A stretch of DNA of 64,000 bases from Streptomyces clavifer (GCA_014651175.1 BMWJ01000009.1:62001-126000), one strand, 5' to 3'. Positions 42,543 through 52,153 are shown, counted from the first letter of the stretch. Notes: a model not told the origin generated them from the letters alone. Translations and numbers: made by a program.

Positions 42543-43400
42543 TCAGCGGTTCCGGGGCTGCCCGTACTCCCCGCCGGCGGAGGTCCGGGAGGCCGTGCGG
42601 CGGCGCTGGACGGGGATGGGGGCGGTCTGGGCGCGGGGGCCGTGTCCGGGGCGGTGGCCGGGGCCGTCGTCCGTGACCGCCAGGGGGTCGAACAGCACGA
42701 TCACCCCGGCGAGGAGCAGGAAGCAGCCCGGGCCGATCATCATCGGGAGGAGCAGCGAGGTGGGTGCGTCACCCACCGCGCCGGGCGCGGCGGCGGGGTG
42801 CAGGTGCACCCGGAGCGCGGCCATGCCGGTGTAGTGCATGCCGCTCACCGCGACGCCCATGACCACGCTCGCGCCGAGGCTGGGCAGGAAGCCGTGGACG
42901 GAGACGGCCGCCCACAGTGCCACGGTCGCGGCCACCACGGCGATGACGACGGAGAGCGAGACCGTGATCGTGTCGTACTCGAACTCCCCCTCGAAGCGCA
43001 TTCCGGCCATGCCCAGGTAGTGCATGGAGGCGACGCCGAGACCGGTGATCGTCCCGCCGGTGACCAGCGCCATACGGGTCGCGCCCCGGTAGCCGACGAG
43101 GAAGATCCCGATCCCGACCATGAGGACGGCCACGGCGAGGCTGGCGAAGGTGAGCGGCCTGTCGTAGCTCACCGTCGTCTGCTCGACGCTGAAGCCCACC
43201 ATCGCGATGAAGTGCATCGTCCAGATGCCCGACCCTATGGAGGTCGCCCCGAGGGCGAGCCAGCCCGCCCTGGCGGTGCGCCGCGTACGCAGGGACCGCG
43301 TGGTGCAGCGCAGGCCGAGTGCCGCGCCGAGGCACGCCATGAGGAATGCCGCGACCGGGGTCACGAGGCCGTAACTGAATCCGTCAACTGTGCCCTGCAT
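42543..43400 (-). CDS. MHYT-domain integral membrane sensor protein
   Basis: A 285-residue membrane protein with seven hydrophobic segments and three MHYT-like motifs: TMHFIAMVGF, SMHYLGMAGM and GMHYTGMAAL. This domain is thought to bind copper and sense oxygen, CO or NO. No GGDEF, EAL or kinase domain is attached; the C-terminal 60 residues are a Pro/Arg cytoplasmic tail. The ATG at 43400 (MQGTVDGFSYG) is preferred over a longer frame. The 215-bp divergent gap with the phosphodiesterase gene is without a gene. Confidence 0.92.
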   Translation of the reverse strand: MQGTVDGFSYGLVTPVAAFLMACLGAALGLRCTTRSLRTRRTARAGWLALGATSIGSGIWTMHFIAMVGFSVEQTTVSYDRPLTFASLAVAVLMVGIGIFLVGYRGATRMALVTGGTITGLGVASMHYLGMAGMRFEGEFEYDTITVSLSVVIAVVAATVALWAAVSVHGFLPSLGASVVMGVAVSGMHYTGMAALRVHLHPAAAPGAVGDAPTSLLLPMMIGPGCFLLLAGVIVLFDPLAVTDDGPGHRPGHGPRAQTAPIPVQRRRTASRTSAGGEYGQPRNR

Positions 43401-43615
43401 GCTGGTACGCCCTTCGCGGAGGCCCGGGTTCGGGGGTGACCCTATGGGGCAAGGCCCGGCAAGCAAACATAAGAACGGCATTTTATCCGCCCGCGTGGCG
43501 GCCGGTGCTCCGGTACCGAACAATGCGTTCACATCATGGTCATCACCGACCCGCCGCCCGTTGGGCACCGGCTGGGAGCCTCTTCTCTGTCCCCACCCCG
43601 ACGCGAGGAGTACAC

Positions 43616-44488
43616 GTGTCCGCACGCACAGCAACCACCTCCACCGCGGTCGCCGCCCTGCTGGCCGGCTGCGTCCTGCTGCCCGCCACGCGGGCGCAGG
43701 CGGAGGGCCACGAGCCCGGCCCGGTCGTCCTCGCCCATCGGGGGGCCTCCGCCTACGCCCCGGAGAACACGCTGGCCGCCGTGGACGCGGCGGCCCGCCT
43801 GGGCATCGCCTGGGTGGAGAACGACGTGCAGCTCACCAGGGACGGTGTGCCGGTCGTGGTGCACGACACCAGCCTGAGGCGGACCACCGACGCGGAGGAG
43901 GTCTACCCCGGCCGCGCGCCCTGGGCGGTCGAGGACTTCACCGCGGCGGAGATCGCGGAGCTGGACGCGGGCAGCTGGTTCGGGGAGCGGTTCACGGGAG
44001 CCGGGGTGCCGACGCTCACGCAGTATCTGCGCCGCGTCGAGCGCAACCGCCAGAATCTGCTCCTGGAGATCAAGAGCCCGGAGACGTACCCGGGGATCGA
44101 GCGGGAGACCCTGCGCGTACTGCGTGCGGAGGGCTGGCTCGACCGCGCCCACGTCACGCACCGGCTGGTCGTCCAGAGCTTCGGTGCAGAGAGTGTGAAG
44201 ACTGTCCACGCGCGGCGTCCCGACGTGGTGACGGGCTTCCTGGGCACCCCCTCACCCGCCGACCTGCCGTCGTACGCGGCGTTCACCGACCAGATCAATC
44301 CGTCGTACACGACGATCGACGCCGGCTACGTCGCCGCGGTGCAGAAGCTGAAGGGCGCCCACGGCAGACCGCTCCGGGTGAACACCTGGACGGTCAACGA
44401 CGCGGCGAAGGCCGCCGAGGTGGCGGGCTTCGGTGTCGACGGCGTCATCACGGACACCCCCGACGTCGTCCGGGACGCCACCCGCTGA
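43616..44488 (+). CDS. Secreted glycerophosphodiester phosphodiesterase
   Basis: A 290-residue GDPD family enzyme with a signal peptide over about residues 1-29 (AALLAGCVLLPATRAQA). It hydrolyses glycerophosphodiesters outside the cell. The active-site motifs are AHRGASAYAPENT, VENDVQLTRDG, VVVHD and LLLEIKSP, containing the general acid/base histidines and metal-binding Glu/Asp. The GTG at 43616 follows GAGGAG by 5 nt, a good ribosome binding site, and so replaces a longer frame. Such enzymes are often phosphate-starvation genes; I did not find a Pho box. Confidence 0.93.
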   Translation: MSARTATTSTAVAALLAGCVLLPATRAQAEGHEPGPVVLAHRGASAYAPENTLAAVDAAARLGIAWVENDVQLTRDGVPVVVHDTSLRRTTDAEEVYPGRAPWAVEDFTAAEIAELDAGSWFGERFTGAGVPTLTQYLRRVERNRQNLLLEIKSPETYPGIERETLRVLRAEGWLDRAHVTHRLVVQSFGAESVKTVHARRPDVVTGFLGTPSPADLPSYAAFTDQINPSYTTIDAGYVAAVQKLKGAHGRPLRVNTWTVNDAAKAAEVAGFGVDGVITDTPDVVRDATR

Positions 44489-44525
44489 GAGCCGGGCTGT
44501 CGGTGGCCGCCCGTACGGTGGTCGC

Positions 44526-45071
44526 ATGGACAGTGACGAGCGGGACGTGCAGTGGTCCGTCGTGCCCAGCGACATCGGGCCACTGCTGCTCGCGGCGACG
44601 GGCACGGGGCTGGTGAACATCGCCTTCCACGCGCGCCCCGCGGTCCGGGACACGGTGCTCGGGCGACTGCGGACACGACTGGGCGCGGACCCCGTGGAGG
44701 CACCCGGCTCCGCCCGTCTCGCCGAAGCCGAGCGCCAGCTCGCCGCGTACTTCGCGGGCGGGCTGCGGACGTTCTCGCTGGACCTGGACTGGTCGCTGGC
44801 CTCCGGGTTCAACCGCGAGGTGCTCCGGGAGCTCGCGTCCGGGGTGCCGTACGGCACGGTCGTCGGATACGGCGACCTCGCGGGCCGGGTCGGGCAGCCC
44901 GGGGCCGCACAGGCCGTGGGGGCCGCCATGGGTTCCAACCCGCTGCCGGTGGTGGTGCCGTGCCACCGGGTGGTGGAGAGCGGCGGAGGGCTCGGCGGTT
45001 TCGGCGGCGGACTGGAGACGAAGCGGCGGCTGCTCGCCCTCGAGGGGATACTCCCGCAGCCACTCTTCTAG
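44526..45071 (+). CDS. ogt: Methylated-DNA-[protein]-cysteine S-methyltransferase
   Basis: A 181-residue O6-alkylguanine repair protein. The suicide cysteine is in VVVPCHRVVES, and the DNA-binding helix-turn-helix precedes it (GTVVGYGDLAGRVGQPGAAQAVGAA). The N-terminal domain is of the short Ogt type rather than Ada. It repairs alkylated guanine by transfer to its own cysteine. TACGGT at 44513-44518 ends 7 nt before the ATG and there is no Shine-Dalgarno, so it is another probable leaderless gene. Confidence 0.94.
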   Translation: MDSDERDVQWSVVPSDIGPLLLAATGTGLVNIAFHARPAVRDTVLGRLRTRLGADPVEAPGSARLAEAERQLAAYFAGGLRTFSLDLDWSLASGFNREVLRELASGVPYGTVVGYGDLAGRVGQPGAAQAVGAAMGSNPLPVVVPCHRVVESGGGLGGFGGGLETKRRLLALEGILPQPLF

Positions 45072-45188
45072 AGGCGTGCGCGCCGGTCCGGGAGCCGCTC
45101 CGCCCACCGCGCCCCGTCCCGGCAGGTCCGCTGCGCAAGGGCCTGATACCCGATGTCGCATCCGGTTGCGAGCTGGCACACTGCGGCG

Positions 45189-46469
45189 GTGACGACCGCC
45201 CTTCCCCCCTCCAGGATCACAGCCGCCGACCTTCCGGCCCTGCGACGCAGGACATCCGCCGTCCTCATCGGCAGCCAGATACTCGGCGGCCTCGGCGTGG
45301 CCATCGGGATCGCCCTCGCCCCCGTCCTGGCGGCGGAGGTGAGCGGCTCGGAGGCGCTGTCCGGGCTCGCCCCGACCGCCTCCGTGACGGGTACGGCTCT
45401 GCTGTCACTGCCGCTGGCCGCCCTGATGACCTCGCGGGGCCGGCGACCCGGGCTCGTCCTCGCCTATCTGATCGGTTCGGTGGGCGCGGCGCTGGTGGTG
45501 ACCGCCGCGGTGGTGGGCAGCTTCCCGCTGCTGCTCCTCGGCATGGCCGGGTTCGGCGCCGGCTCGTCGGCCAATCTCCAGGCCAGGTTCGCCGCAGCCG
45601 ACCTGGCCGAGCCGGACCGGCGCGGCCGGGCGATCTCCACCGTCATCTGGGCGACCACGATCGGTTCGGTGCTCGGCCCGAACATCGCCGCTCCCGCCGG
45701 CCGGGTCTTCCGGGGCACGTCCGTACCCGAGACCGCCGGGCCGTTCGCCTGGGCCGCCGTCATCTTCCTGCTCACCGGCCTCGTGGTCGCCGTGCTGCTG
45801 CGCCCCGATCCGCTGCTCACCGCGCGGACGCTCGCTCCGCAGGACACCGGCACCGCCACGAAGCGCTCCCTGCGCGCGGGCGTCGCGGCGGTGCGTGCCT
45901 CCCCGATGGCGCGGCTGGCGCTGGTGACCGTCGCCGTGTCCCACACCGCCATGGTCTCGGTCATGGTGATGACCCCGGTCCACCTCGGACACCACGGCGC
46001 GGACATCCAGCTGATCGGGCTGGTCATCAGCGGTCACATCGCGGGCATGTACGCGTTCTCCCCCGTCATGGGCTGGCTCTCCGACCGGGTGGGGAGGCTG
46101 TCCGTCATCGGGCTGGCCGCCGGGCTGCTGTGCTGCGCCACGGTGCTGGCCGGCACCTCGGGCGCGGGCCACGGCAGGACCGCGGCGGGCCTGTTCGTCC
46201 TGGGACTCGGCTGGTCGGCGGGGCTGGTCGCCGGTTCGGCGCTCCTCACCGACTCCGTGCCGCAGGCCGCCCGCGCCGCGGTGCAGGGCCTCTCGGACCT
46301 CACGATGAACACGGCGGCGGGCATCGGCGGCGCGGTCGCCGGACTGATCGTCTCCCGGCTGGGTTACGGCTGGCTGAACACGGCCGCCGCCTGCCTGTTG
46401 CTGCCGATGGCCGCGCTCGCCCTGCGGCGGGCCCTCGGCCCGCCTCCGCAGCCGGCCGGGAAGACCTGA
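45189..46469 (+). CDS. MFS transporter, DHA-type
   Basis: A 426-residue major facilitator protein with about twelve hydrophobic spans. The loop 2-3 motif is MTSRGRRPGLV, and the second-half counterpart is GWLSDRVGRLSVIG. These are typical of drug or small molecule efflux carriers. The GTG at 45189 begins TTALPPSRIT; a possible ATG at 45153 extends it by 12 residues. CACACT ends 6 nt before the GTG, which could make it leaderless but is a poor -10. The substrate is unknown. Confidence 0.88.
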   Translation: MTTALPPSRITAADLPALRRRTSAVLIGSQILGGLGVAIGIALAPVLAAEVSGSEALSGLAPTASVTGTALLSLPLAALMTSRGRRPGLVLAYLIGSVGAALVVTAAVVGSFPLLLLGMAGFGAGSSANLQARFAAADLAEPDRRGRAISTVIWATTIGSVLGPNIAAPAGRVFRGTSVPETAGPFAWAAVIFLLTGLVVAVLLRPDPLLTARTLAPQDTGTATKRSLRAGVAAVRASPMARLALVTVAVSHTAMVSVMVMTPVHLGHHGADIQLIGLVISGHIAGMYAFSPVMGWLSDRVGRLSVIGLAAGLLCCATVLAGTSGAGHGRTAAGLFVLGLGWSAGLVAGSALLTDSVPQAARAAVQGLSDLTMNTAAGIGGAVAGLIVSRLGYGWLNTAAACLLLPMAALALRRALGPPPQPAGKT

Positions 46470-46527
46470 GGGGCCGACGGGGACCCGTGCGGGTTTGCGG
46501 GCGCCGCGCCTGCGACAGGGATGGGGC

Positions 46528-47478
46528 ATGCATCGGAACCCATCGGCATCCACGTCGCAGGAACCCGGCCGCCACACCCCCGTCCTCTCCGCCGAGGTGC
46601 GGGAGGCCCTCGCCGCAGGACGCCCCGTCGTCGCCCTGGAGTCGACGATCATCGCGCACGGTCTGCCCCGTCCACGCAACCACCAGGTCGCCCAGGAGCT
46701 GGAGGAGCTCGTGCGCGAGGCCGGTGCCGTGCCGGCCACCGTCGCCCTTCTGGACGGCCGGGCCCATGTGGGCCTGCTGCCAGACCAGTTGGTGCGGGTG
46801 GCGGAGGATCCGGCGATGCGGAAGCTGGGCCATCACGACCTGGCGCCCGCCCTGGCCACGGGCGCGAGCGGGGCGACGACCGTCTCCGCGACCGCGTTCC
46901 TGGCGGCCCGGGCCGGGCTGCGCGTGTTCGCGACCGGAGGGCTCGGCGGCGTACACCGGGAGTGGACCGAGACCCAGGACGAGTCCGCGGATCTCCGGCT
47001 GCTCGCCCGGACCGGCATCACGGTGGTCTGCGCGGGCGTGAAGTCGATCCTGGACGTACCGGCCACCCTCCAGCGCCTCGAGACGCTCGGCGTCGGCGTC
47101 CTCGGCTACGGCACCGGGCACTTCCCCGGCTTCTATCTGAGCAGCTCGGGCGAGCCGGTCGACTGGACGGTCCGTACGCCGCAGGAGGTGGCGGACGTGA
47201 TGCGGGCCCGGGAGGAGCTCGGCGGCCCCGCCGCGGCGCTGATCGTCGCCAACCCCGTGCCCGAGAAGGAGCAGTTGGACCCCGCGGTGCACGACCGGGT
47301 GCTCGCCCGGGCCCTGGACGCCTGCCGGGAGCGCGGGATCGTGGGACAGGCCGTCACACCGTTCCTGCTGGAGTTCCTGATGCGGGAGACCGACGGCGCG
47401 TCCCTGGAGGCCAACCTGGCCGCCGTACGCGGAAACGTGCGGCTCGCCGCGCTGATCGCGGCGGCGGCGGCACGGTGA
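46528..47478 (+). CDS. psuG: Pseudouridine-5'-phosphate glycosidase
   Basis: A 316-residue PsuG. It splits pseudouridine 5'-phosphate into uracil and ribose 5-phosphate. Family motifs are VALESTIIAHGLPRP, the metal/phosphate site VFATGGLGGVHRE, CAGVKSILDV and GYGTGHFPGFYLSSSG. The start MHRNPSASTS at 46528 is close to a GGGG sequence. The stop overlaps the start of the kinase that makes its substrate (GTGA), so the pair is a complete pseudouridine salvage unit, next to a uridine-kinase-like gene. Confidence 0.94.
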   Translation: MHRNPSASTSQEPGRHTPVLSAEVREALAAGRPVVALESTIIAHGLPRPRNHQVAQELEELVREAGAVPATVALLDGRAHVGLLPDQLVRVAEDPAMRKLGHHDLAPALATGASGATTVSATAFLAARAGLRVFATGGLGGVHREWTETQDESADLRLLARTGITVVCAGVKSILDVPATLQRLETLGVGVLGYGTGHFPGFYLSSSGEPVDWTVRTPQEVADVMRAREELGGPAAALIVANPVPEKEQLDPAVHDRVLARALDACRERGIVGQAVTPFLLEFLMRETDGASLEANLAAVRGNVRLAALIAAAAAR

Positions 47479-48380
47479 CCGGGGGTGCGTTGCTCATCGT
47501 CGGCGACGTGGTGACCGACGTGGTCGTACGGCACGGCTCGGCCCTGGTCCACGGCACGGACACGGCCGCGCGGATCAGTACGCTGCCGGGCGGGGCCGGG
47601 GCCAACGTGGCCTGCTGGGCGGTGCGTTCGGGGGTGCGGGACGTGCGGCTGCTGGCCCGGGCCGGGGCCGACTCCGCAGCCTGGCACCGGGGTGCGCTGG
47701 AACGGGCGGGGGTACGCCCGCTGCTGGCCGTGGACGAGCGGACGCCCACCGGCACCGTGGTCGCCCTGGTCGACTCCTCGGCCGAGCGCACCTTCCTCAC
47801 CGACAGCGGTGCGGTCCTGCGCCTCTCCCCCGGCGACTGGTCGCCGGCGCTGCTCGACGGCGTCGCCCGGCTGCATCTCTCCGGCTACCTCCTCTTCGCG
47901 GCGACGAGCCGGGCGACGGCGCTCCTCGCACTGCGGGAGGCCGGGCGCCGGGGCGTCCCGGTGAGCGTCGACCCGGCGTCGGCGGGATTCCTCGCCGTGC
48001 TGGGCGCCGGGGCCTTCCTGGACCTGGTCCAGGGCGTGGACCTGCTGCTGCCGAACGCGGACGAGGCCCGCGAGCTGACCGGTCTGCCGGACACCGCCGA
48101 CGCGGCGGCGAAGCTGAGCCACCACGCCGGCCGGGTCGTGGTCACCCTCGGGGACCGGGGAGCCCTGCTGGCGGCGGGAGGCGCGGTGACCGCGCGCGTG
48201 CCCGCCCCTGCCGTCCGGGACCCCGTCGACTCGACGGGCGCGGGGGACGCCTTCACGGGTGCGTACCTCGCGGCGCTCCTGGCGGGGGCGGACGACGCCG
48301 CGGCTGCCGTGGCCGGCTGCCGGGCCGGGGCCGAGGCGGTCGCGACCGTCGGCGGCCGCCCCGGACCGTGCCCCTCGTAG
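47475..48380 (+). CDS. psuK: PfkB family sugar kinase, probable pseudouridine kinase
   Basis: A 301-residue PfkB/ribokinase family enzyme. The N-terminal GGAGANVACWAVR and the C-terminal anion hole DSTGAGDAFTGAYL, with the catalytic aspartate, are both clear. Its overlap with psuG makes pseudouridine the probable substrate, giving the 5'-phosphate that PsuG cleaves. Other PfkB substrates such as ribose cannot be excluded from sequence alone. The GTG at 47475 overlaps the psuG stop; the longer frame is a psuG shadow. Confidence 0.88.
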   Translation: MTGGALLIVGDVVTDVVVRHGSALVHGTDTAARISTLPGGAGANVACWAVRSGVRDVRLLARAGADSAAWHRGALERAGVRPLLAVDERTPTGTVVALVDSSAERTFLTDSGAVLRLSPGDWSPALLDGVARLHLSGYLLFAATSRATALLALREAGRRGVPVSVDPASAGFLAVLGAGAFLDLVQGVDLLLPNADEARELTGLPDTADAAAKLSHHAGRVVVTLGDRGALLAAGGAVTARVPAPAVRDPVDSTGAGDAFTGAYLAALLAGADDAAAAVAGCRAGAEAVATVGGRPGPCPS

Positions 48381-48447
48381 CGGCGGGTGCCGGGTCCGGG
48401 CGGGGGTCGCGACACGCTCCCGTCCGGGCGGGACGGCGGGCCCGCGG

Positions 48448-49089
48448 CTACGCCCCGATGCCCGTCCAGGCGGGCCGGTGGGGGTCGTCGGTCCGGACGA
48501 CCACGTCCGCGCTCTCCGCGGGCGCCACCTCGTCCTCGTACCGCGCGAAGGCGGGCAGCGTCCACTGTTCGGCCTCCTCCGTGCGCCGTCGCAGCGCACC
48601 CGCCGACAGGCTCAGATGGACGCGGAGGTCGAACGGGAACCAGTGCCCGAGGAGCAGCGGGCCGTGCAGGATCAGCACCCCGCCCTCGGGCAGCACCCGG
48701 TACGGGCTGCGGGTCGCCCGGTCCGTCACCGGGTCCCAGAGGTCGGGCAGCACCCGGCCGCTGCCGCCGGGCTCGAGCGGCCGGAACACCTCGCGCCACA
48801 GCGCACCGGTGTCGAACCAGCCTTCGGCGTACGCGTCCGGGTCCTGCTTGCCGTACTCGTAGCGCAGACTCGCCGGGCGCAGGAATCCGCCGGTCGACAC
48901 GGTCAGGACCGTACGTCCGCGGGCCCGCAGCGCTCCGGCGACGTGTTCGGCGCGATCGCCGGGGAGGGCGGCCGGGGCTCCGTCGACACCGATCCTGAGC
49001 CAGGGCCCGCCGTCTGCCGGATGCAGCCCGTCGGCGTGCTCGGCGAGGGTTTCGGACAGCCGTTCCCAGGTGATCGGTTCGAATCGCAC
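48448..49089 (-). CDS. Uridine-kinase-like nucleoside kinase family protein
   Basis: A 213-residue protein. It resembles streptomycete proteins annotated as uridine kinase, but the P-loop is degenerate: IGVDGAPAALPGDRAEHV replaces the usual GGxxxGKT, with no lysine in the expected place. The downstream ILHGPLLLGHWFPFDLRVHLS and conserved RYEYGKQDPDAY remain. So it may have lost ATP binding or work in a different way. The GTG at 49089 begins RFEPITWERL. It converges on psuK with only a weak hairpin between. Confidence 0.65.
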   Translation of the reverse strand: MRFEPITWERLSETLAEHADGLHPADGGPWLRIGVDGAPAALPGDRAEHVAGALRARGRTVLTVSTGGFLRPASLRYEYGKQDPDAYAEGWFDTGALWREVFRPLEPGGSGRVLPDLWDPVTDRATRSPYRVLPEGGVLILHGPLLLGHWFPFDLRVHLSLSAGALRRRTEEAEQWTLPAFARYEDEVAPAESADVVVRTDDPHRPAWTGIGA

Positions 49090-49144
49090 GCGTCCATCAT
49101 CGCCCGCCACCGGCCGGAGCCGCGCGCTCCGGGTCTGCGGGCGG

Positions 49145-50509
49145 TCAGAGCCGCGAACCTCTGTCCCGCAGCAGCTCGGTGATCTCCCGGACGAGCTCGG
49201 CGTCGTTCTTCCTGGCCGTGCCGGGTGCGGTGGTGCCGGACACGAGTGCGTCGAGCTGCTCGGCGGTGCGGAAGTCGTAGGCCCGCTCCTCCTCCTCGCC
49301 GGGGACGTTGTCGTACGCGTCCTCGGCACGGAATCCGACGGTCAGGTCGACGGCCTTCGCGATGAGCCAGGTCAGGATGAAGGAGAACGCGATGACGGAC
49401 ACGATCGCGACGAGCTGCTTGCCGAGCAGGGCCCAGCCGCCGCCCTCGAAGAGGCCCTTCTGGCCGCTGATCCGCGCGGTGGCGAACAGGCCGACCATGA
49501 TCAGTCCGACGAACCCGCCGACTCCGTGCACACCGACGACGTCGAGGGTGTCGTCCACGTTGAAGCGGTACTTGAGCGTGATCGCGAAGGCGCAGACCGC
49601 GCCGACGACGAGCCCGGTGATGACGGCACCCAGGGTGTCGATCTCACCGCAGGCGGGGGTGATGGCGACCATGCCCGCGACGGCGGACGAGACGACGCCC
49701 ATGGTCGTCACCTTGCCGGTGCGCCATTTCTCGACCAGCGGCCAGGTGACCATGGCGCCCGCGGCGCCCAGTTGCGTGTTGATGAACGCGGCGGCTGCGG
49801 TGCCCTGGTCGCTCAGTGCGGAACCGGAGTTGAAGCCGAACCAGCCGAACCAGAGGAGTCCGACGCCGATCACGACGAGCGGGATGTTGTTGGGCCGTTC
49901 CTCCCGGCGGGCGAAGTCCCGCGGTGCCCGCAGGACGAGTGCCACGGCCAGGCCGGCGACTCCGGAGTTGAGCTCCACGGGCAGACCGCCGGCGAAGTCG
50001 AGCGCGCCGAGGTGCTTGACGATCCAGCCGTCCTGGTCGAACACCCAGTGCGCGAGCGGGACGTAGACGATCAGCAGCCACAGGACGACGAAGACGAGCC
50101 AGCCCTTCATCGTGGCGCGGTCGGCGATCGATCCGCTGATCAGCGCGACGGTGATGATCGCGAAGCCCATCTGGAACGTGCTGTAGACGTAGGTCGGGAT
50201 GTGGCCGGTCAGCGTGGTCAGCCCGATGTCGTTCATGAACACGTGGTCGAGGTCGCCGATGAGTCCCGCGCCTCCGACATCGGGGCCGAACGCCAGCGTG
50301 TAGCCGATCACCCACCAGACGAGCGTGCCGAAGGCGAGCGCGGCGAAGCTCATCTTGATCATCACCAGGACGTGCCGGGTGCGCACCATGCCGCCGTAGA
50401 AGAACGCCAGTCCCGGCGTCATCAGCAGCACCATGGCGGTGGAGGCGAGCAGCCAGGCGGTGTCTCCGGAGTCGTACGCGGGTGGCATCGGCGCGGGTGC
50501 GGTGTTCAT
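49145..50509 (-). CDS. amt: Ammonium transporter (Amt/MEP/Rh family)
   Basis: A 454-residue ammonium channel with eleven membrane spans. Family marks are GLAFFYGGMVR, the two histidines region LDVVGVHGVGGFVG and FNSGSALSDQG. The C-terminal 80 residues are a cytosolic tail (VPGEEEERAYDFRTAEQLDAL) that is longer than AmtB's and may respond to PII. It is 56 nt after ureD on the same strand, so it may be read with the urease operon, which fits ammonium release and recapture. No glnK follows; the next gene is the uridine-kinase-like one. Confidence 0.95.
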   Translation of the reverse strand: MNTAPAPMPPAYDSGDTAWLLASTAMVLLMTPGLAFFYGGMVRTRHVLVMIKMSFAALAFGTLVWWVIGYTLAFGPDVGGAGLIGDLDHVFMNDIGLTTLTGHIPTYVYSTFQMGFAIITVALISGSIADRATMKGWLVFVVLWLLIVYVPLAHWVFDQDGWIVKHLGALDFAGGLPVELNSGVAGLAVALVLRAPRDFARREERPNNIPLVVIGVGLLWFGWFGFNSGSALSDQGTAAAAFINTQLGAAGAMVTWPLVEKWRTGKVTTMGVVSSAVAGMVAITPACGEIDTLGAVITGLVVGAVCAFAITLKYRFNVDDTLDVVGVHGVGGFVGLIMVGLFATARISGQKGLFEGGGWALLGKQLVAIVSVIAFSFILTWLIAKAVDLTVGFRAEDAYDNVPGEEEERAYDFRTAEQLDALVSGTTAPGTARKNDAELVREITELLRDRGSRL

Positions 50510-50565
50510 CGGCGGTACCTCGCGGGTGTCGTCGGGACGTCGTCCCGGTAGGTCGGGGAGAGGCG

Positions 50566-51531
50566 CTACGGCTTACGGGTGGCGGGCGCCGGCCGGCCGG
50601 TGAGGAGCCGGTGCGCGGCGTGCCAGGCGGCGGTGTGCGCGGCGGCGACCCGGACGGGGCTGTCGTCCAGGAGCCGCAGCCAGGCGCCGCAGTCGTGCGG
50701 CAGCACGCTCACCCCGTACAGGACTCCGTACCCGGCCAGTGCCGTGTGCAGGGTGTCGGCGATCTCGGCGGCCGGGGCCCGGTCGCTGACGACGAAGAGC
50801 GAGGAGACGTGGTCGTGGCCGGCGAACACGCCGGGCCCCGTGACCCGGCTGCCCGGCGTCGCCGCGCCTGTCTCCAGGCGCAGGGTGTCGAGGGCGAGGA
50901 GGGCACCGTCGGGCCGGGCGATGCGCAGATCCGCCGCGACGACCCGGTAGTCGTGGCGTTCCCCACGGGCGAGCCGCCCGGCCGTGACGGTGTCCCCGAG
51001 GAGGACGGTGGCGCCGGGCGCGACCGTGACCTCGGTGCGCTGGTAGAACCGCGCGTCCTTGAAAGGGATGACGGGGTCCGGCAGGTACTCGACGTAGGAG
51101 CCCTCGTCCGCCGTGATGTGGACGCGCTGGCTCGCGTAGTCGTGCTCCATCCGGAAGACCTTGGTGGCGGCCTGGGTGGTGAGGTGGACCTCGCTGCCGG
51201 GGCCGCAGCGGAAGTCCATCCGGTACCGGTCCGCCTGGGCGACGCCGCCGCCGGTCGCCATCAGGCAGACGTAAGCCATGTCCGGCATGGCGGGGTCGGT
51301 CCACAGCGGCCGCATGATCTGCAGGGGGGCCTTCTGGTAACGCTCCACGAGTTCGGTGCGCCCACCCCGTACGGCGAAGGCCAGGTCGAGGATGCCCACC
51401 TTGGCCGGGGAGCCGGGGGCGAGCGTGTCCGGTTCGGATGCCAGGGCCGCCACCTCGGGAGGGAGGCGGACGGCGTTGTAGTACCCGGGGTCGAGACGGT
51501 CGGACCTGGTCCGGAGCGGGGTGGGCGGCAC
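50566..51531 (-). CDS. ureD: Urease accessory protein UreD
   Basis: A 321-residue UreD, which with UreF and UreG forms the complex that activates urease. It is beta-rich with family segments MAYVCLMATGGGVAQADRYRMDF, HLTTQAATKVFRM and VEYLPDPVIPFKDARFYQ. It is the last of the urease genes and starts with GTG at 51531, 1 nt after the ureG stop codon. Length and motifs are normal. Confidence 0.94.
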   Translation of the reverse strand: MPPTPLRTRSDRLDPGYYNAVRLPPEVAALASEPDTLAPGSPAKVGILDLAFAVRGGRTELVERYQKAPLQIMRPLWTDPAMPDMAYVCLMATGGGVAQADRYRMDFRCGPGSEVHLTTQAATKVFRMEHDYASQRVHITADEGSYVEYLPDPVIPFKDARFYQRTEVTVAPGATVLLGDTVTAGRLARGERHDYRVVAADLRIARPDGALLALDTLRLETGAATPGSRVTGPGVFAGHDHVSSLFVVSDRAPAAEIADTLHTALAGYGVLYGVSVLPHDCGAWLRLLDDSPVRVAAAHTAAWHAAHRLLTGRPAPATRKP

Positions 51532-51532
51532 G

Positions 51533-52153
51533 TCAGATCAGCACCTTGCGGCGCGACTCGATGAAGCCGAGGACGTCGTCGACGCCGACTCCGGTCAGGC
51601 AGTCCGTCAGCACGACCGGGCGGTTCTCGCGGACCCGGTGGGCGTCGGACTCCATGATGCCGATGTCGGTGCGCACGTACTTGGCGATATCGATCTTGTT
51701 GATGACGAGCAGGTCCGAGTCGGTGATGCCCGGCCCTCGTTTGCGGGGCATCTTCTCGCCCTCGGCGGTGTCCAGGACGAAGAGGAAGATGTCGACGAGG
51801 GCGGGGCTGAAGGTGAGCGTGAGGTTGTCGCCGCCGGACTCGTAGAAGAGCGTGTCCGTGTCGGGGAAGCGCTCCAGCATCTCGGCGCCGGCCGCGAGGT
51901 TCATCGTGGGGTCGTCGCGCACGGCGGTGTGCGGGCAGGCTCCGGTCTCGACGCCGACGACGCGTTCCGGTTCGAGGATTCCCTCCAGGGTGCGCCGGAT
52001 GTGCTGGGCGTCCTCCTGCGTGTAGATGTCGTTGGTGATGACCGAGGGGCGGTGGCCGCTCCTGATCAGCAGCGGCACCAGCGCCTCGATGAGCGCGGTC
52101 TTGCCGGATCCGACCGGTCCGCCGATGCCGACCCGCAGTACGTTGTCGTCCAT
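51533..52153 (-). CDS. ureG: Urease accessory GTPase UreG
   Basis: A 206-residue SIMIBI-class GTPase that hydrolyses GTP to drive nickel insertion into urease. Walker A is GIGGPVGSGKTALIEAL near residue 9; the conserved metal-binding Cys-Pro-His is in ETGACPHTAVR; ESGGDNLT and the specificity motif VINKIDIAKYV complete the family set. There is no N-terminal histidine-rich extension of the kind found in some UreG proteins, so another protein must hold nickel for it. It is preceded by a 39-nt gap after ureF. Confidence 0.97.
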   Translation of the reverse strand: MDDNVLRVGIGGPVGSGKTALIEALVPLLIRSGHRPSVITNDIYTQEDAQHIRRTLEGILEPERVVGVETGACPHTAVRDDPTMNLAAGAEMLERFPDTDTLFYESGGDNLTLTFSPALVDIFLFVLDTAEGEKMPRKRGPGITDSDLLVINKIDIAKYVRTDIGIMESDAHRVRENRPVVLTDCLTGVGVDDVLGFIESRRKVLI

